From: Methyloterricola oryzae | Lineage (GTDB): Bacteria > Pseudomonadota > Gammaproteobacteria > Methylococcales > Methylococcaceae | Length of the DNA stretch: 64,000 nucleotides | Reading direction: 5' to 3' | NCBI RefSeq assembly: GCF_000934725.1 | Contig: NZ_JYNS01000014.1 | Span: 41,360 to 105,359 of the forward strand | Part shown: positions 1-8,813 of the stretch, in pieces | Numbering within the stretch: position 1 is the first letter of the stretch | How the letters are laid out: each line of letters opens with the position of its first letter | The notes under the pieces: generated by a model | What the model was told of the DNA's origin: nothing | Database searches by the model: none | Seen by the model: the letters and a program-made list of their open reading frames with translations, nothing else | Program-made: the position numbers and the translations under genes

Positions 1-2
1 CT

Positions 3-788
3 AAGGCCTATGTCGTTATGGCAGAGGCGGGATCGCGCGAGGAACTCGTCCATGAACGCTTGGCCCTGCTCGCACGCAAGGGCGGCCGGTTCGATGAGGC
101 CATCGATTACGCCGAACGCGGCTGGCGTTTGAGCGGCCAACCGAGGATGCTGATACTGGCGCTAGACATGGCTGCTCAAGGCAAGCGCTGGGACCGCATG
201 GGCGCGCTGCTTGGACAGTCTGCAGCCTCTGAGCCCAGCCTCGCGCGGAACGAGCAATACTGGCTGCTGAGAGCACGCTACCAGGTTCAGCGCGGTCACA
301 TTGCCGATGCGACCGCGAGTTACGAGCATCTTTTACAGATCAATCCTTTGGCGCATTCAGCGCGTGCCGGCCTGCTGTGGATGTTGATTGATCGGCGCGA
401 TAAAGCGCGCCTCGCCGACTATGTGGGGCGCTGGCAGGGGGCAGGCGCCGCTGCCGACCAGGCGCTGTCTGACGCGCTGGGTGCGGCCTATCTCGCCCTG
501 GGGCGAAGCCGGGAGGCGCTCGACTATTACGAACGTTCGAAACAGGCCCACAAGCACGATCCGCTTTGGCTGCTGCAATATGCGGAACTATTGCACCAGT
601 CGGGACAGATCGAAGCAGCGGCCAAGCTGCAGGACTTCGTGCTCCGTAATTTCCGCTCCTCACTCGCGTCCCTAGCCCGCTCCGACAAGCAGAGCGCAAT
701 GGCGTATTTAAGCCTGGTCAATCAGAGGGAAGGGGCGGCCGAGCGCTACAGGGCGTTGGAAGCATTGAGCCGGAGCGTGGCAAATTAA
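3..788 (+). CDS. Partial TPR protein, probable N-terminal (scaffold) part of PelB
   Basis: The frame is open to the left edge with no stop before the first ATG at 18, so the gene very likely begins outside the window and only its C-terminal part (about 260 residues) is seen. The protein is alpha-helical and TPR-like, with paired-helix motifs such as ADATASYEHLLQINP and GRSREALDYYERSKQ. In the Pel system the TPR region of PelB spans the periplasm and guides the polysaccharide to the exit pore. The next gene encodes a barrel and the one after is a clear PelC, so I assign this as the TPR portion of PelB. It ends with TAA and is in a different frame from the barrel ORF, 68 bases downstream. Alternatively it is an unrelated TPR protein. 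Confidence 0.7.
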   Translation, partial: KAYVVMAEAGSREELVHERLALLARKGGRFDEAIDYAERGWRLSGQPRMLILALDMAAQGKRWDRMGALLGQSAASEPSLARNEQYWLLRARYQVQRGHIADATASYEHLLQINPLAHSARAGLLWMLIDRRDKARLADYVGRWQGAGAAADQALSDALGAAYLALGRSREALDYYERSKQAHKHDPLWLLQYAELLHQSGQIEAAAKLQDFVLRNFRSSLASLARSDKQSAMAYLSLVNQREGAAERYRALEALSRSVAN

Positions 789-856
789 GAGCGTATTGAC
801 ATGGAAAGCATTAGAATCCGTAAGGAATCAGTGACGGCAAGGGAAGGTAGGATGCC

Positions 857-2299
857 ATGATGCGAGTGACCTGCGGTATCGTGATGCTTGGAGTGGCGGG
901 ATGCTCGACGCTGCCCGACTGCGCCGATGGCGGCGGGTCGGGATGCAATGCGGAAACCCGCGCGAACGCGTCTGGCGAGCAGACGCGTTCCAACCCTGAT
1001 GCGGGGATCGGTCCACCGCAGTTGCGCGAACTGGGTTTGATCGGCGCGCTGGGCGCAGGCAATTTCGAGGCTGCGCGATTGTGGATGGGGGATTCCGCGA
1101 GCGAGCGACGGTCCTTGTCGCCTTGGGCCCGGTTGTCCTTGGCCATGGCGCTGGACGACCAGGCAGAAATCGCCACTATTCTGGAACATGAAGCGGCCGA
1201 CCTTTCGACACTCGACCGGGTTCAGGCTTTGCGCAAGCTGGGCCGCGATGCCGAGGCAGCGAAGCTGATTCAGCAGTCCAAGGAGGCGGGCGCCACGCCG
1301 GAGCAATTGGCGGCGCTGGAGGCGCAACGCGCGGACATCCGCAAGATGTCGGGTCAGTCGTTCAATTCCAAATGGTCCGCGCGTTCGTTGGGTTCGTTGC
1401 GAATTCAAAGCGAGGAGGGCGAATATGCCGCGCCACTTTTCCAGGCGCCCTTGTTAGGCTTTTCCCGCGCCAGTCTTCGTTTTACCCACAATAACCTCAA
1501 TGGTTCCATCGACGACGCCAGCGTGTCCGGCCTGAGCGACGAATACGATGTGTCCGCACGCCTCGATTCACGCATCAATGTCCAACAGGGTCTCAAACTG
1601 CTTGCAGGCACCAATGTGCGCAGCGACAGCAATCTGCCCTATGGCGACGTGCATTGGGACTACCGGCCGGTCAACTGGCTGGAGGGCTCGATCGATGTGC
1701 AGGTCAATGAGCTGACCGACTACACGGCGTTTTTGCGGACCTACGGCGCCATGGACAGGGTCGCGGCCCAGGTGGTCGTGTGGCCCACTTCGCTGGTTAC
1801 CGGGCGCTTTCGAGTCGGGGCCCATCGCTTCCGCACCCGCGAGGATGAGCGCCTGGGTGAGGGCTATAGCATCGACGGCGATGTGGGTCTGCGCGTATTG
1901 AGCGGGCTGCCAACCCTGCACGTGCGTCTGCAGGGCGGCATGCAGGCGAACTCGCTGACCGGTCAGGTGCCGAACAGCCTGGTCAACAGCGGAGCGATTC
2001 CGGCCTCGGCGTCCATCGATTCCCTCATCTCCAAGCAGTTTGGACAGTTCGGCGCCGGCTTCCGTCTGGGATACCAGGAATACAGCGAGGAAATATTGGC
2101 CCTGCGGGCCTATGTCGACGGCTGGATGGGGGGCTTATGGCCTGCCGGCAGCTTTGCCTACCATTTCCGGGGCGGCGTCGGTACCAGCTTTTTCGGGGCC
2201 GACCAATTCAGCGCGGAAGCCTTCTATGCCAACACCCAGGGGGGCCAGGCAGCCCAAGCCTATGACGGCGTTCAGGTCAGTTATCAAATTCGTTTCTGA
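857..2299 (+). CDS. Outer-membrane beta-barrel protein, PelB C-terminal type, with a lipoprotein-like N-terminus
   Basis: This 480-residue protein starts at ATG 857 (or ATG 860) after a purine-rich GGGAAGGTAGG. Residues 1-16 form a short hydrophobic leader ending in V-A-G-C, a plausible lipobox with Cys16. Residues 60-165 are helical and TPR-like (for example DRVQALRKLGRDAEAAKL). From about 170 to the end there are alternating amphipathic strands with many aromatic and Gly residues, and the chain ends in the classic outer-membrane signature QVSYQIRF with terminal Phe. Strand content and position directly before pelC match the C-terminal export barrel of PelB. In Pseudomonas aeruginosa TPRs and barrel are one protein of about 1190 residues; here they are two ORFs. 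The RBS and leader argue for a genuine separate gene rather than a sequencing frameshift, but both remain possible. Confidence 0.68.
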   Translation: MMRVTCGIVMLGVAGCSTLPDCADGGGSGCNAETRANASGEQTRSNPDAGIGPPQLRELGLIGALGAGNFEAARLWMGDSASERRSLSPWARLSLAMALDDQAEIATILEHEAADLSTLDRVQALRKLGRDAEAAKLIQQSKEAGATPEQLAALEAQRADIRKMSGQSFNSKWSARSLGSLRIQSEEGEYAAPLFQAPLLGFSRASLRFTHNNLNGSIDDASVSGLSDEYDVSARLDSRINVQQGLKLLAGTNVRSDSNLPYGDVHWDYRPVNWLEGSIDVQVNELTDYTAFLRTYGAMDRVAAQVVVWPTSLVTGRFRVGAHRFRTREDERLGEGYSIDGDVGLRVLSGLPTLHVRLQGGMQANSLTGQVPNSLVNSGAIPASASIDSLISKQFGQFGAGFRLGYQEYSEEILALRAYVDGWMGGLWPAGSFAYHFRGGVGTSFFGADQFSAEAFYANTQGGQAAQAYDGVQVSYQIRF

Positions 2300-2354
2300 A
2301 AGCCCCAGCGCCGGCGGGCCGGCCTCGGGTTCTGCGCGAGATCGGGAGGTTGAA

Positions 2355-2885
2355 GTGAAATCAGACATAGGCTATTGGCTCATTCCGGCAGTTCTCAGTG
2401 TCGTCTTGCTGAGCGGGTGCTCCCGCATCGACATCCATGACGCCGCGCCGCCGCAGCCTGGGCAGAGCTGGATGCTGCTGCCGCTGCAGAATCTCTCTGA
2501 CACGCCGAAGGCCGGCGAGAATGCGCGCGAATTGCTCGCCAACAGCTTGCGTGGGCCGGGCATGCCGGTCTTTCGACGCTTTGTAGAGCAGCCGGAGGAT
2601 GGTGATCTACCCGAGTTGAGCGAACAGCGTCGCGAAGATCAGGCCCTGGCCTGGGGCAAGCAGCAAGGCGTCGGCTACGCGCTGGGCGGGGCGGTGAACG
2701 AATGGCGTTACAAACCGGGCACAGGGGAGCCGGTGCTTGGTATTACGCTCAAGGTGGTGGACCTGCGCAGTGGCAACGTTATCTGGTCAGCCTCGGGGTC
2801 ACGTTCGGGCTGGGCAGGCAGCACGGCCTCCGGTACAGCCCAACAGTTGCTGGATCAGATGGTCTCAAAGGTAGATTTCAACTGA
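2355..2885 (+). CDS. pelC: PelC, outer-membrane lipoprotein of Pel polysaccharide export
   Basis: The start is GTG 2355, chosen because GGGAGG lies five bases upstream and the resulting 176-residue protein begins with a signal peptide and lipobox L-L-S-G-C (Cys22). An ATG-initiated reading of this frame can begin further upstream, but that part overlaps the barrel gene and lacks a leader. The mature sequence carries family-typical segments: SWMLLPLQNLSDTP near the N-terminus, ALAWGKQQGVGYALGGAVNEWRYK in the middle (given as hallmarks, not continuous proof) and VIWSASGSRSGW near the end. PelC forms a ring on the periplasmic side of the outer membrane and funnels the cationic Pel polymer to PelB. 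It starts 55 bases after the barrel gene, so co-transcription is likely. No pelD, E, F or G follows within the window. Confidence 0.85.
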   Translation: MKSDIGYWLIPAVLSVVLLSGCSRIDIHDAAPPQPGQSWMLLPLQNLSDTPKAGENARELLANSLRGPGMPVFRRFVEQPEDGDLPELSEQRREDQALAWGKQQGVGYALGGAVNEWRYKPGTGEPVLGITLKVVDLRSGNVIWSASGSRSGWAGSTASGTAQQLLDQMVSKVDFN

Positions 2886-3000
2886 TTTCGTGGCATGGGC
2901 CGCGGAGGCGCTCGAGTTCGCACGCGCACTTTGGACTTAAGGAGGCGGTCTAGACCGGAAACACCCGCCTCGCCATTGCCTCCACCGAGTGCTCCGCCTG

Positions 3001-3447
3001 TCAGCAGGCCACAAAAGCGCCAAACAGTCCGAAACGCATCGGGCGCACTTCTTCAGATCTCAGAATCAAGGTAGCTTCATAGGCGCGAAAATCGACGCCG
3101 AGCCCGATCAGCCCAGCACGGGTCTCGGCCGAGCCGAAACTGCCTGCTGTTTCGTTCAGGTGTGTAGGCGCTACGACGGTTGAAAATTCCCGCTGGGTCC
3201 GTTTCAAGTTCACCAGGCGCTTGGCCCCTGTCTCGATCAGATGCATCAAGCCGCAGCGGCACTGGATGACTGCCTGGGGAACACCTGTAGGTGTGCGCGA
3301 AATGGTGAGCCGAGAGCGGTTTCCGTTGTCGTGTCTAGCCCGCGCGGCGGGAAGCGCTCCTGCCGCAGGCAGCCGGCAGGTATTCGGAATGATCTCCAGA
3401 GCAGGGCCCCTGAACGCCTTTTGGATATTCCGGGAAAGTTCAAACAC
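3001..3447 (-). CDS. Possible hypothetical protein, weak ORF
   Basis: This is a 148-codon ORF on the minus strand starting with GTG at 3447. There is no clear Shine-Dalgarno sequence beyond an AGGT directly at the start codon, and no domain is recognised. The C-terminal third (SEEVRPMRFGLFGAFVAC) looks somewhat protein-like, but ORFs of similar length overlap on the other strand. It may be spurious or a remnant. Confidence 0.15.
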   Translation of the reverse strand: MFELSRNIQKAFRGPALEIIPNTCRLPAAGALPAARARHDNGNRSRLTISRTPTGVPQAVIQCRCGLMHLIETGAKRLVNLKRTQREFSTVVAPTHLNETAGSFGSAETRAGLIGLGVDFRAYEATLILRSEEVRPMRFGLFGAFVAC

Positions 3448-3878
3448 GACCTATAGGGTAGGCGCGTCACGCTCGGGAAGTAACAGGGGTACTGTCAGGT
3501 CACGTGCCCGCTTTGGCGTGCAACTTGATTTGCCAGAATACAAACCGGTGTAAGTAAGTTGCCTCATATGGCTTTCGGTTTGAACCCGTAGCCGTTGTTC
3601 CCGATCGGTAGCAGGTCGGCTGGCGCGGATCAGGCAAGAAGCCCTCGTAATCCCCGAAGTCGTCATTTCTTTACATGCGTTAAGGTTAGTTATTTAAAAG
3701 AATACAGATACTTAGAATTCTTTTCTGGTCGCTGAGCCGCGACCGGCGGGTATTGTGTATCAAACCTGATGCAGGGAACGAAGAAGGTGGAGTTAGGTAG
3801 TTTTACCTTGACTCTTCATGGATGCGAGTCGAGGACGGTGTCGAGTTTCGCTGAAGCGTCAAAATAAGATAATTACCC

Positions 3879-3896
3879 TGTAAAGTTGGCTTTACA
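3879..3896. promoter_or_regulatory. Perfect 7-bp inverted repeat, possible operator upstream of the multicopper oxidase
   Basis: TGTAAAG, four spacer bases TTGG, then CTTTACA. It lies in AT-rich DNA about 240 bases before the oxidase start codon. A dyad of this size in the only upstream control region of the gene could bind a dimeric regulator. No known regulator box is claimed. Confidence 0.3.
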
Positions 3897-4134
3897 TTAA
3901 TTTGGCGAAGGCCCATAAATTCGGAAAATGTAAGCTTCATATGGGTGGGCTGACCTAGCAAATTCCAAATGGGTTTCGCTCCGCAATGCGCGTATTTCCT
4001 GATTCGCACTAGTCGATTGGATTATTTGTAAGAGTGCCAGCCGGGCATTGGCATGGATTTTCGTATGTGTGTTTCGTGATTCTGTCGCCTTAGAGCGACG
4101 GCGCGGCAAAATAACACTACGAATGGAGATTTCT

Positions 4135-6327
4135 ATGTCTGGTTATGCACCCTCGGCCCCTACCAGGGTCAGCGCCCCCCCGCAGGGGCTCGTGGCGCAA
4201 CGCGGAAAGGCGGCATTGAAGATCACCCTCTGCGGTATCGCCTTGTTTTCTCTAGCCTCCTTGACGCATGCCACGACCGGTCCTGATCGCGATCCGGACA
4301 ACAATGCCTGGAGTGCCGTCAGCGATCCGGCTCTGTGGCAGCAGGTGTGGGATCACCGCTTTCAGCAGCCTCTGCCCAGCTTGTTTGCCCCGAACTTCAT
4401 CTACGCGCCGGATCCGGGTTCGACAAGTGCTTACACCATCCGGGCCGGGCAGACCGAACAGGATCTCCTGGGAATCGGGATCAAGACCAAGGTGTGGGGC
4501 TATGGGAATCATGAGACTGCGAACGTCACGTTTCCCGGAAGAACCTTCGAGGTAAAGCGTGGCGCTCCGATCCGAGTGAATTGGGAAAATGACCTGGCGG
4601 CGAATGGCGGCTCTGCGTTGCCTCATCTGCTTCCGGTCGATCCGAGCATCATGGAGGGAGTGTTCGATCTTACGGGAAGCAATGCCATCGAAGGCGTCCC
4701 GATTGCCATACATCATCATGGCGGCGATACGGCCTTTGAGTTCGATGGCGGACCGGATCAGTGGTTCGTGCCCAAGCGCCTGCAGATCGGCCCCGGCGTT
4801 TGCGAAAGCGGCAGCGCCGCGGCGTGCCGCTCAAACGCGCAGCAGGCGGCTCAACTGAACTACGAGTATGGGAACGACCAGGAAGCCTCGTTGCACTGGT
4901 ATCACGACCACGCCGAAGGCCTTACCCGCATCAATGTCTATGCCGGCCTGGCTGGCCTGTACGTGGTGCGCGATGCCAACGAGAAAGCTCTGGCCGATCT
5001 CAGAGGGCCCTTTGTCAACGGCGTGGCCCGAAACAAAATTCCCTCCGGCCCCTACGAAATGGGCATGGTGATACAGGATCGGGCCTTCAAGGCAGACGGC
5101 GGCCTGGCCTATGGCGCGGACCCGGCGGCCTATCCGGCGGTACTGCCGGGAACGAACCCTGATGGTGGCGCGGCTTTGCCACTGCCTCAAGATAGTCCGA
5201 CGCATTTCCCGGAGATGTTCGGTGACGTTGTTCTGGTGAACGGGGTCGCCTGGCCATACTCCGACGTGGAACCGCGCGAGTACCGTGTGCGTGTGCTGAA
5301 CGGCTCCGATTCCAGGGTGTACAACCTGAGCTTCGGCGGCCTGACGTTCTGGCAGATCGGTACCGACCTGGGTTTCCTGAATAATCCGGTACCGCTGAAA
5401 AACATTACCGTCGCTCCTGGCGAGCGAGTGGACCTGGTGGTCGATTTCGACAAGGTTCCCCTGCGCCGGACCAATGGCCAGTTCACCCGCGATATCCTGG
5501 TGACCAACTCGGCGCCGACCCCCTATCCCGACGGCGATGCCGTGACCCAGGGCGGAGACACTGTCATGCGCTTCAACGTGGTCAAGCCGCTCGACCGCTC
5601 CATTCCACGCACCAAGCTGCTGGCCACCAGTGTCCTGCGTGGCCTGCCGGTGCCCCATGCCGGTCCGTCAACACCGCGGCTTCAGCCGGCGCTTGTTCCG
5701 CGCGGCACGCCCGTGCGCCGCATTCTGCTTGGTGAGGGTGCTGACCAGTATGGCCGCATCACACCGTTGCTGGGCACCTACGATCCGAGTGATGCCCACA
5801 ATCCGGCTGATCCCGGTAGTCCGGCGGCGAGTAGCAACAAGGGCACGCAGTTGTTGCACGATTCGCCCACGGAAGTGATCACGCTCGCACGCGACAGGCG
5901 AGGTAATGTCATCCCGAAAACCGAAGTCTGGGAATTCTGGAATGCGTCCGAGGATTCCCATCCCATCCATATGCACCTGGTTCAGTTCCGCGTACTGAAC
6001 CGGCAAGGATTTGAGCCGTCTCCGGCCGCTCCCATGGATGAGGCCAGTGGCCTGCCCATGCAGATTGCGGCAACCACCCAGAACAACGGGTGGTCCGGGG
6101 TTCGGCTGATTCCGGGCTGGAATCAACTGGTGACCGATCCGGCCGCGCCGAATGGTCTCGTCACGGCGCCTCCAGGGGAGCAGGGCTGGAAAGACACTGT
6201 CCTGGCGCCTCCGGGCTATGTCACCCGGGTGCTGGTCACCTTCAACCGGCCCGGCAAGTTCGTGTATCACTGCCATATCCTGTCGCATGAGGAGCGCGAC
6301 ATGATGCGTTGGTATGAAGTGAAATAA
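4135..6327 (+). CDS. CotA/bilirubin-oxidase-like multicopper oxidase, exported
   Basis: The start is ATG 4135 because GGAG lies six bases upstream; upstream in-frame ATGs at 4048 and 4123 lack this. The product has 730 residues. Residues 25-46 form a signal peptide with predicted cleavage after THA. All four copper-binding motifs of multicopper oxidases are visible: H193-H-H-G196, H254-W-Y-H-D-H259, H609-P-I-H-M-H614 and H712-C-H714 with H718 and the axial Met723. The stretch around WYHDHA...TRINVYAGLAG is typical of the CotA-type subgroup. Enzymes of this group oxidise phenols, bilirubin or metal ions (Mn2+, Cu+) and reduce O2 to water; the physiological substrate cannot be read from the sequence. 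It stands alone behind a long AT-rich leader and converges on a cytochrome c gene. Confidence 0.92.
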   Translation: MSGYAPSAPTRVSAPPQGLVAQRGKAALKITLCGIALFSLASLTHATTGPDRDPDNNAWSAVSDPALWQQVWDHRFQQPLPSLFAPNFIYAPDPGSTSAYTIRAGQTEQDLLGIGIKTKVWGYGNHETANVTFPGRTFEVKRGAPIRVNWENDLAANGGSALPHLLPVDPSIMEGVFDLTGSNAIEGVPIAIHHHGGDTAFEFDGGPDQWFVPKRLQIGPGVCESGSAAACRSNAQQAAQLNYEYGNDQEASLHWYHDHAEGLTRINVYAGLAGLYVVRDANEKALADLRGPFVNGVARNKIPSGPYEMGMVIQDRAFKADGGLAYGADPAAYPAVLPGTNPDGGAALPLPQDSPTHFPEMFGDVVLVNGVAWPYSDVEPREYRVRVLNGSDSRVYNLSFGGLTFWQIGTDLGFLNNPVPLKNITVAPGERVDLVVDFDKVPLRRTNGQFTRDILVTNSAPTPYPDGDAVTQGGDTVMRFNVVKPLDRSIPRTKLLATSVLRGLPVPHAGPSTPRLQPALVPRGTPVRRILLGEGADQYGRITPLLGTYDPSDAHNPADPGSPAASSNKGTQLLHDSPTEVITLARDRRGNVIPKTEVWEFWNASEDSHPIHMHLVQFRVLNRQGFEPSPAAPMDEASGLPMQIAATTQNNGWSGVRLIPGWNQLVTDPAAPNGLVTAPPGEQGWKDTVLAPPGYVTRVLVTFNRPGKFVYHCHILSHEERDMMRWYEVK

Positions 6328-6336
6328 GTCTCCGAA

Positions 6337-6373
6337 AACCTGTGCGGCCGCCGTGGGGCGGGCCGCGCAGGTT
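6337..6373. terminator. Hairpin between convergent oxidase and cytochrome c genes
   Basis: AACCTGTGCGGCC (6337-6349) pairs with GGCCGCGCAGGTT (6361-6373), 13 pairs including one G-T, with an 11-base loop. It fills the short space between two convergent stop codons. Flanks are A-rich on the left and weakly T-rich on the right, so it probably serves both strands. Confidence 0.5.
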
Positions 6374-6382
6374 ACTTCGGAT

Positions 6383-7978
6383 TCAGGGTTGCAAGGCGGG
6401 TCCCACGCTTTCAGGCTGGCTCGGGCCGGGCCCTCTGTAGGTCATCAGGTGCCCCAAGCGGGAAGCGACCCGTTGCCCGGGGCCCAGTGACAGTCGATAG
6501 TACGAAGCCCCGGGGGGGCGGTCGTCGACCGCCGTTTCAAGGGTCTCCATGAGATATTCCCGCGTCGGATTGCCCCGCATCGTCGCCAGGGCATCGTTGA
6601 AATAGAACACCGCAGCATACACTTCCGACTGCGTGGCTTCGTCACCCGCTTGCAGATTCATTTGTTTCAACCAGGGAATCAGCCCCAGGAGCGCCCGCCC
6701 GTGGCGCACGGAAGGCGAAGTCCGCTCCGAAATCCAGGCGGTCCGTGCCTGCCAGGCCGGCGGAAGCTCTAGCTTGTCCGGCGGGCACAGGCGTTCCGAG
6801 AGAATGATCCGGCCCGCGCCAGGCATTTGAGGAAAGGCCGTCGTCAGGGCGGCGACTTGCTCCGGTCGCAGCCAGAGCAGCAAGGTGTCCGCCGATTTGA
6901 GGTCATTGGCCAGGGCCGCGGGCGCGTCGCCGGACCACGAGTGCGAAATGACCCGCCCCGCCTGAAACTGCCGTTCCAAATTGGCGGCCACCGATGCGCC
7001 GCGTTCGCCGTCGTAAAGCTGAACGATGCGCGCAGGCTGGGCCGGCAGTTCCTTGAGATAGCGGATGAGCAGGGCGGATTCCAGGCCCAGCCCGCCGCCC
7101 AGATACATGGCGTAGTAGCCATCGTGGGCTTGCGGGATCTGATCGAGCACCGGAAACAGGCAGGGGGTAGTGGTACTCTCGCAAAAGGCCTGGATTGGCT
7201 CCCAATGCACACCTCCGGCGCCGGACAGGATGGCGTAGACGGGCCGTTCTCGATAAAACTGCTGCAACTGGCTTTCCCAGCCTGACTCGGGCCCGGACAA
7301 GCGCCAAACCTGCAGCGCGATACGCATCGACGGCGCGGCGGAAGCCCAAGTCTGCAGTGTATCGATGACGGTCTGGCTGCGAACACTGTCTGCATCGGGT
7401 GTTATAACGGTAGCCAGATGCAGGGTGCCGTTTTCCAGGCCTGGAGGCGCGGCCGTGGAAAGCTGACTCAGATAAGCGGTCAGCGCCTTCAATGACTGCT
7501 CGTCGAGAGAATACCGCGGCATCAGCGGATTCAGGGGCCGGTTCAACGGGTCGAGGCCTTCACGCAAGGCTTTGGCCAGGGTCGCCTCGTCGTAAGCAGG
7601 CCGCGCCTGATGACGTTGCGGCATGACGGGGATCGCATGGCGGCCGCGACGCGCTGCCTGGGCTGGCTCCAGCTTTGCAAAGAGCACAGGTCCGGAGACG
7701 GCCGGCACCGGAATGTTGCCTTCCCGGCTACCCATTCCGCTGCGCCGGTGGCAATGTTCGCAGGCCGCATCGACCCCCGAGATGGCAACCTCTGCCGCGC
7801 CCATGGCCTGCAGGGGTTGCCCGTCGGCGGCGATCCCTGCTCGGTACAGGCGGCGGCCCTGTTCCAGCAGATCGGCGGGCGTGGCGCCCGCGATGGCGCC
7901 TGTCAGCATGATCAGGCAGAAAAGCAGGGTTCCGACGCGCGGCGCGGGTCGCCAGTGCAGTGTGGGGCCGTACTTCAT
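6383..7978 (-). CDS. Periplasmic c-type cytochrome fused to a type-1 periplasmic-binding-protein-like domain
   Basis: The start is placed at ATG 7978, since the reading then begins with a signal peptide (residues 15-32, cleavage near GAIAGA); the frame is open further upstream but that extension is polar. The product has 531 residues. Residues about 35-190 form a mono-haem class I cytochrome c: haem motif C73-E-H-C-H77 and a likely distal Met in PLMPRY. Residues about 200-500 resemble type-1 binding proteins of branched-chain amino acid transporters (alternating strands and helices, e.g. ARIVQLYDGERGASVAANL). No transporter permease is near. The gene converges on the multicopper oxidase, so a periplasmic redox partnership is plausible but inferred. 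The RBS is weak. Confidence 0.75.
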   Translation of the reverse strand: MKYGPTLHWRPAPRVGTLLFCLIMLTGAIAGATPADLLEQGRRLYRAGIAADGQPLQAMGAAEVAISGVDAACEHCHRRSGMGSREGNIPVPAVSGPVLFAKLEPAQAARRGRHAIPVMPQRHQARPAYDEATLAKALREGLDPLNRPLNPLMPRYSLDEQSLKALTAYLSQLSTAAPPGLENGTLHLATVITPDADSVRSQTVIDTLQTWASAAPSMRIALQVWRLSGPESGWESQLQQFYRERPVYAILSGAGGVHWEPIQAFCESTTTPCLFPVLDQIPQAHDGYYAMYLGGGLGLESALLIRYLKELPAQPARIVQLYDGERGASVAANLERQFQAGRVISHSWSGDAPAALANDLKSADTLLLWLRPEQVAALTTAFPQMPGAGRIILSERLCPPDKLELPPAWQARTAWISERTSPSVRHGRALLGLIPWLKQMNLQAGDEATQSEVYAAVFYFNDALATMRGNPTREYLMETLETAVDDRPPGASYYRLSLGPGQRVASRLGHLMTYRGPGPSQPESVGPALQP

Positions 7979-8202
7979 AGGTGGGTTTTCCGTGGGTACA
8001 GAGGGGGAACCATAGCCGCTGCCGACAAACGGCGCCAGCGTTTCCTGATCATGTCGTTGCGTTTGCGCGGAGCATCGGCCCTCCGACTCGCGCCAGCGGC
8101 GGCGCAGGGCTTTCGACCACCCGATCATGAAAGTTCGATGATGTTGAGGTAAGCTTTTGTGCTAGGGGCCCCCCGGGCGGGGGCCGGTAGTTAGGTCTGG
8201 TC

Positions 8203-8727
8203 ATGTGGTATCAAGTTCTTGCGGAAATGCCGAATCGAGCGGCGTTCCTTCGCCTCATCAGGGTGACGTTGCTGGCAGCGATTGCGCTTGGGGTCGTCGC
8301 TTGCGCGAGCAAGCCTTCGCGTCCGGTTGCCAAACGTCCGCCCGCGGCCAGCCCGATCATCAATTATGCGTTGGGCCTGAGGGGGACCACTTACACCTGG
8401 GGTGGGGAGTCGCCCTACGAGGGCTTTGACTGCAGCGGCTTCGTGCAGCACGTGTTCGGCCGCTACGGCATTCGCTTGCCGCGCACCGCAAGGCAGATGG
8501 CCGAGAGCCTGCCGCCCTTGCCCGGATCGCGTCCCCAGCCCGGCGACCTGGTTTTCTTCAACACCACCGGCGCGCCTTATTCCCATGTGGGCATCTATAT
8601 CGGTCAGGACGCCTTCGTCCATTCCAGCAGCGCAAAAGGGCAGGTGATCGTTTCCAGCCTTACAAGGCCCTACTGGTGGCAGCATTTTCTCGGCATCCGC
8701 CGGCCGCGGCGTCCCGGCTCTGGCTGA
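8203..8727 (+). CDS. NlpC/P60-family lipoprotein, probable peptidoglycan endopeptidase
   Basis: The protein has 174 residues. Residues 15-34 form a lipoprotein signal with lipobox V-V-A-C (Cys34). The NlpC/P60 catalytic set is intact: Cys77 in FDCSGF, His128 in YSHVGIYIG and His140 in AFVHSS. Family members such as MepS/Spr cut the D-Glu/mDAP or mDAP-D-Ala cross-links in murein. It is short, so it has one catalytic domain and little else. The start could also be ATG 8227, which would shorten the positive N-region but keep the lipobox. It stands alone between a divergent cytochrome gene and the halogenase-like gene. Confidence 0.88.
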   Translation: MWYQVLAEMPNRAAFLRLIRVTLLAAIALGVVACASKPSRPVAKRPPAASPIINYALGLRGTTYTWGGESPYEGFDCSGFVQHVFGRYGIRLPRTARQMAESLPPLPGSRPQPGDLVFFNTTGAPYSHVGIYIGQDAFVHSSSAKGQVIVSSLTRPYWWQHFLGIRRPRRPGSG

Positions 8728-8813
8728 GCAGCGAAAGCCACCTTCATCGATGATTTGCTGCGAGCCCCCGCTCGTGGCGGCCGTGCGCGGCTTCCTGCTT
8801 TTCTCTCCAAAAT

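Larger units (their letters stand above)
2886..4134. other. 1.2 kb gene-poor region between pelC and the multicopper oxidase gene
   Basis: No convincing gene is seen. The first half (to about 3660) has short overlapping ORFs on both strands, none with a good ribosome binding site or recognisable family. The second half (about 3660-4130) becomes AT-rich and contains two perfect inverted repeats: GGTCGC/GCGACC at 3727-3744 and TGTAAAG/CTTTACA at 3879-3896. The AT-rich part probably contains the promoter and regulatory region of the oxidase gene. The region could also hold decayed remnants of further pel or mobile DNA, which cannot be told by eye. Confidence 0.5.

Noticed and set aside
2040..2354. 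Extension of the pelC frame upstream into the barrel gene
   Set aside because: The extended reading lacks a leader and overlaps the barrel gene; GTG 2355 with GGGAGG gives a proper lipoprotein.
4040..4065. A sigma-54-like TGGCA element upstream of the multicopper oxidase
   Set aside because: The spacing and the second half (TTGC) do not match; only the TGGC core occurs.
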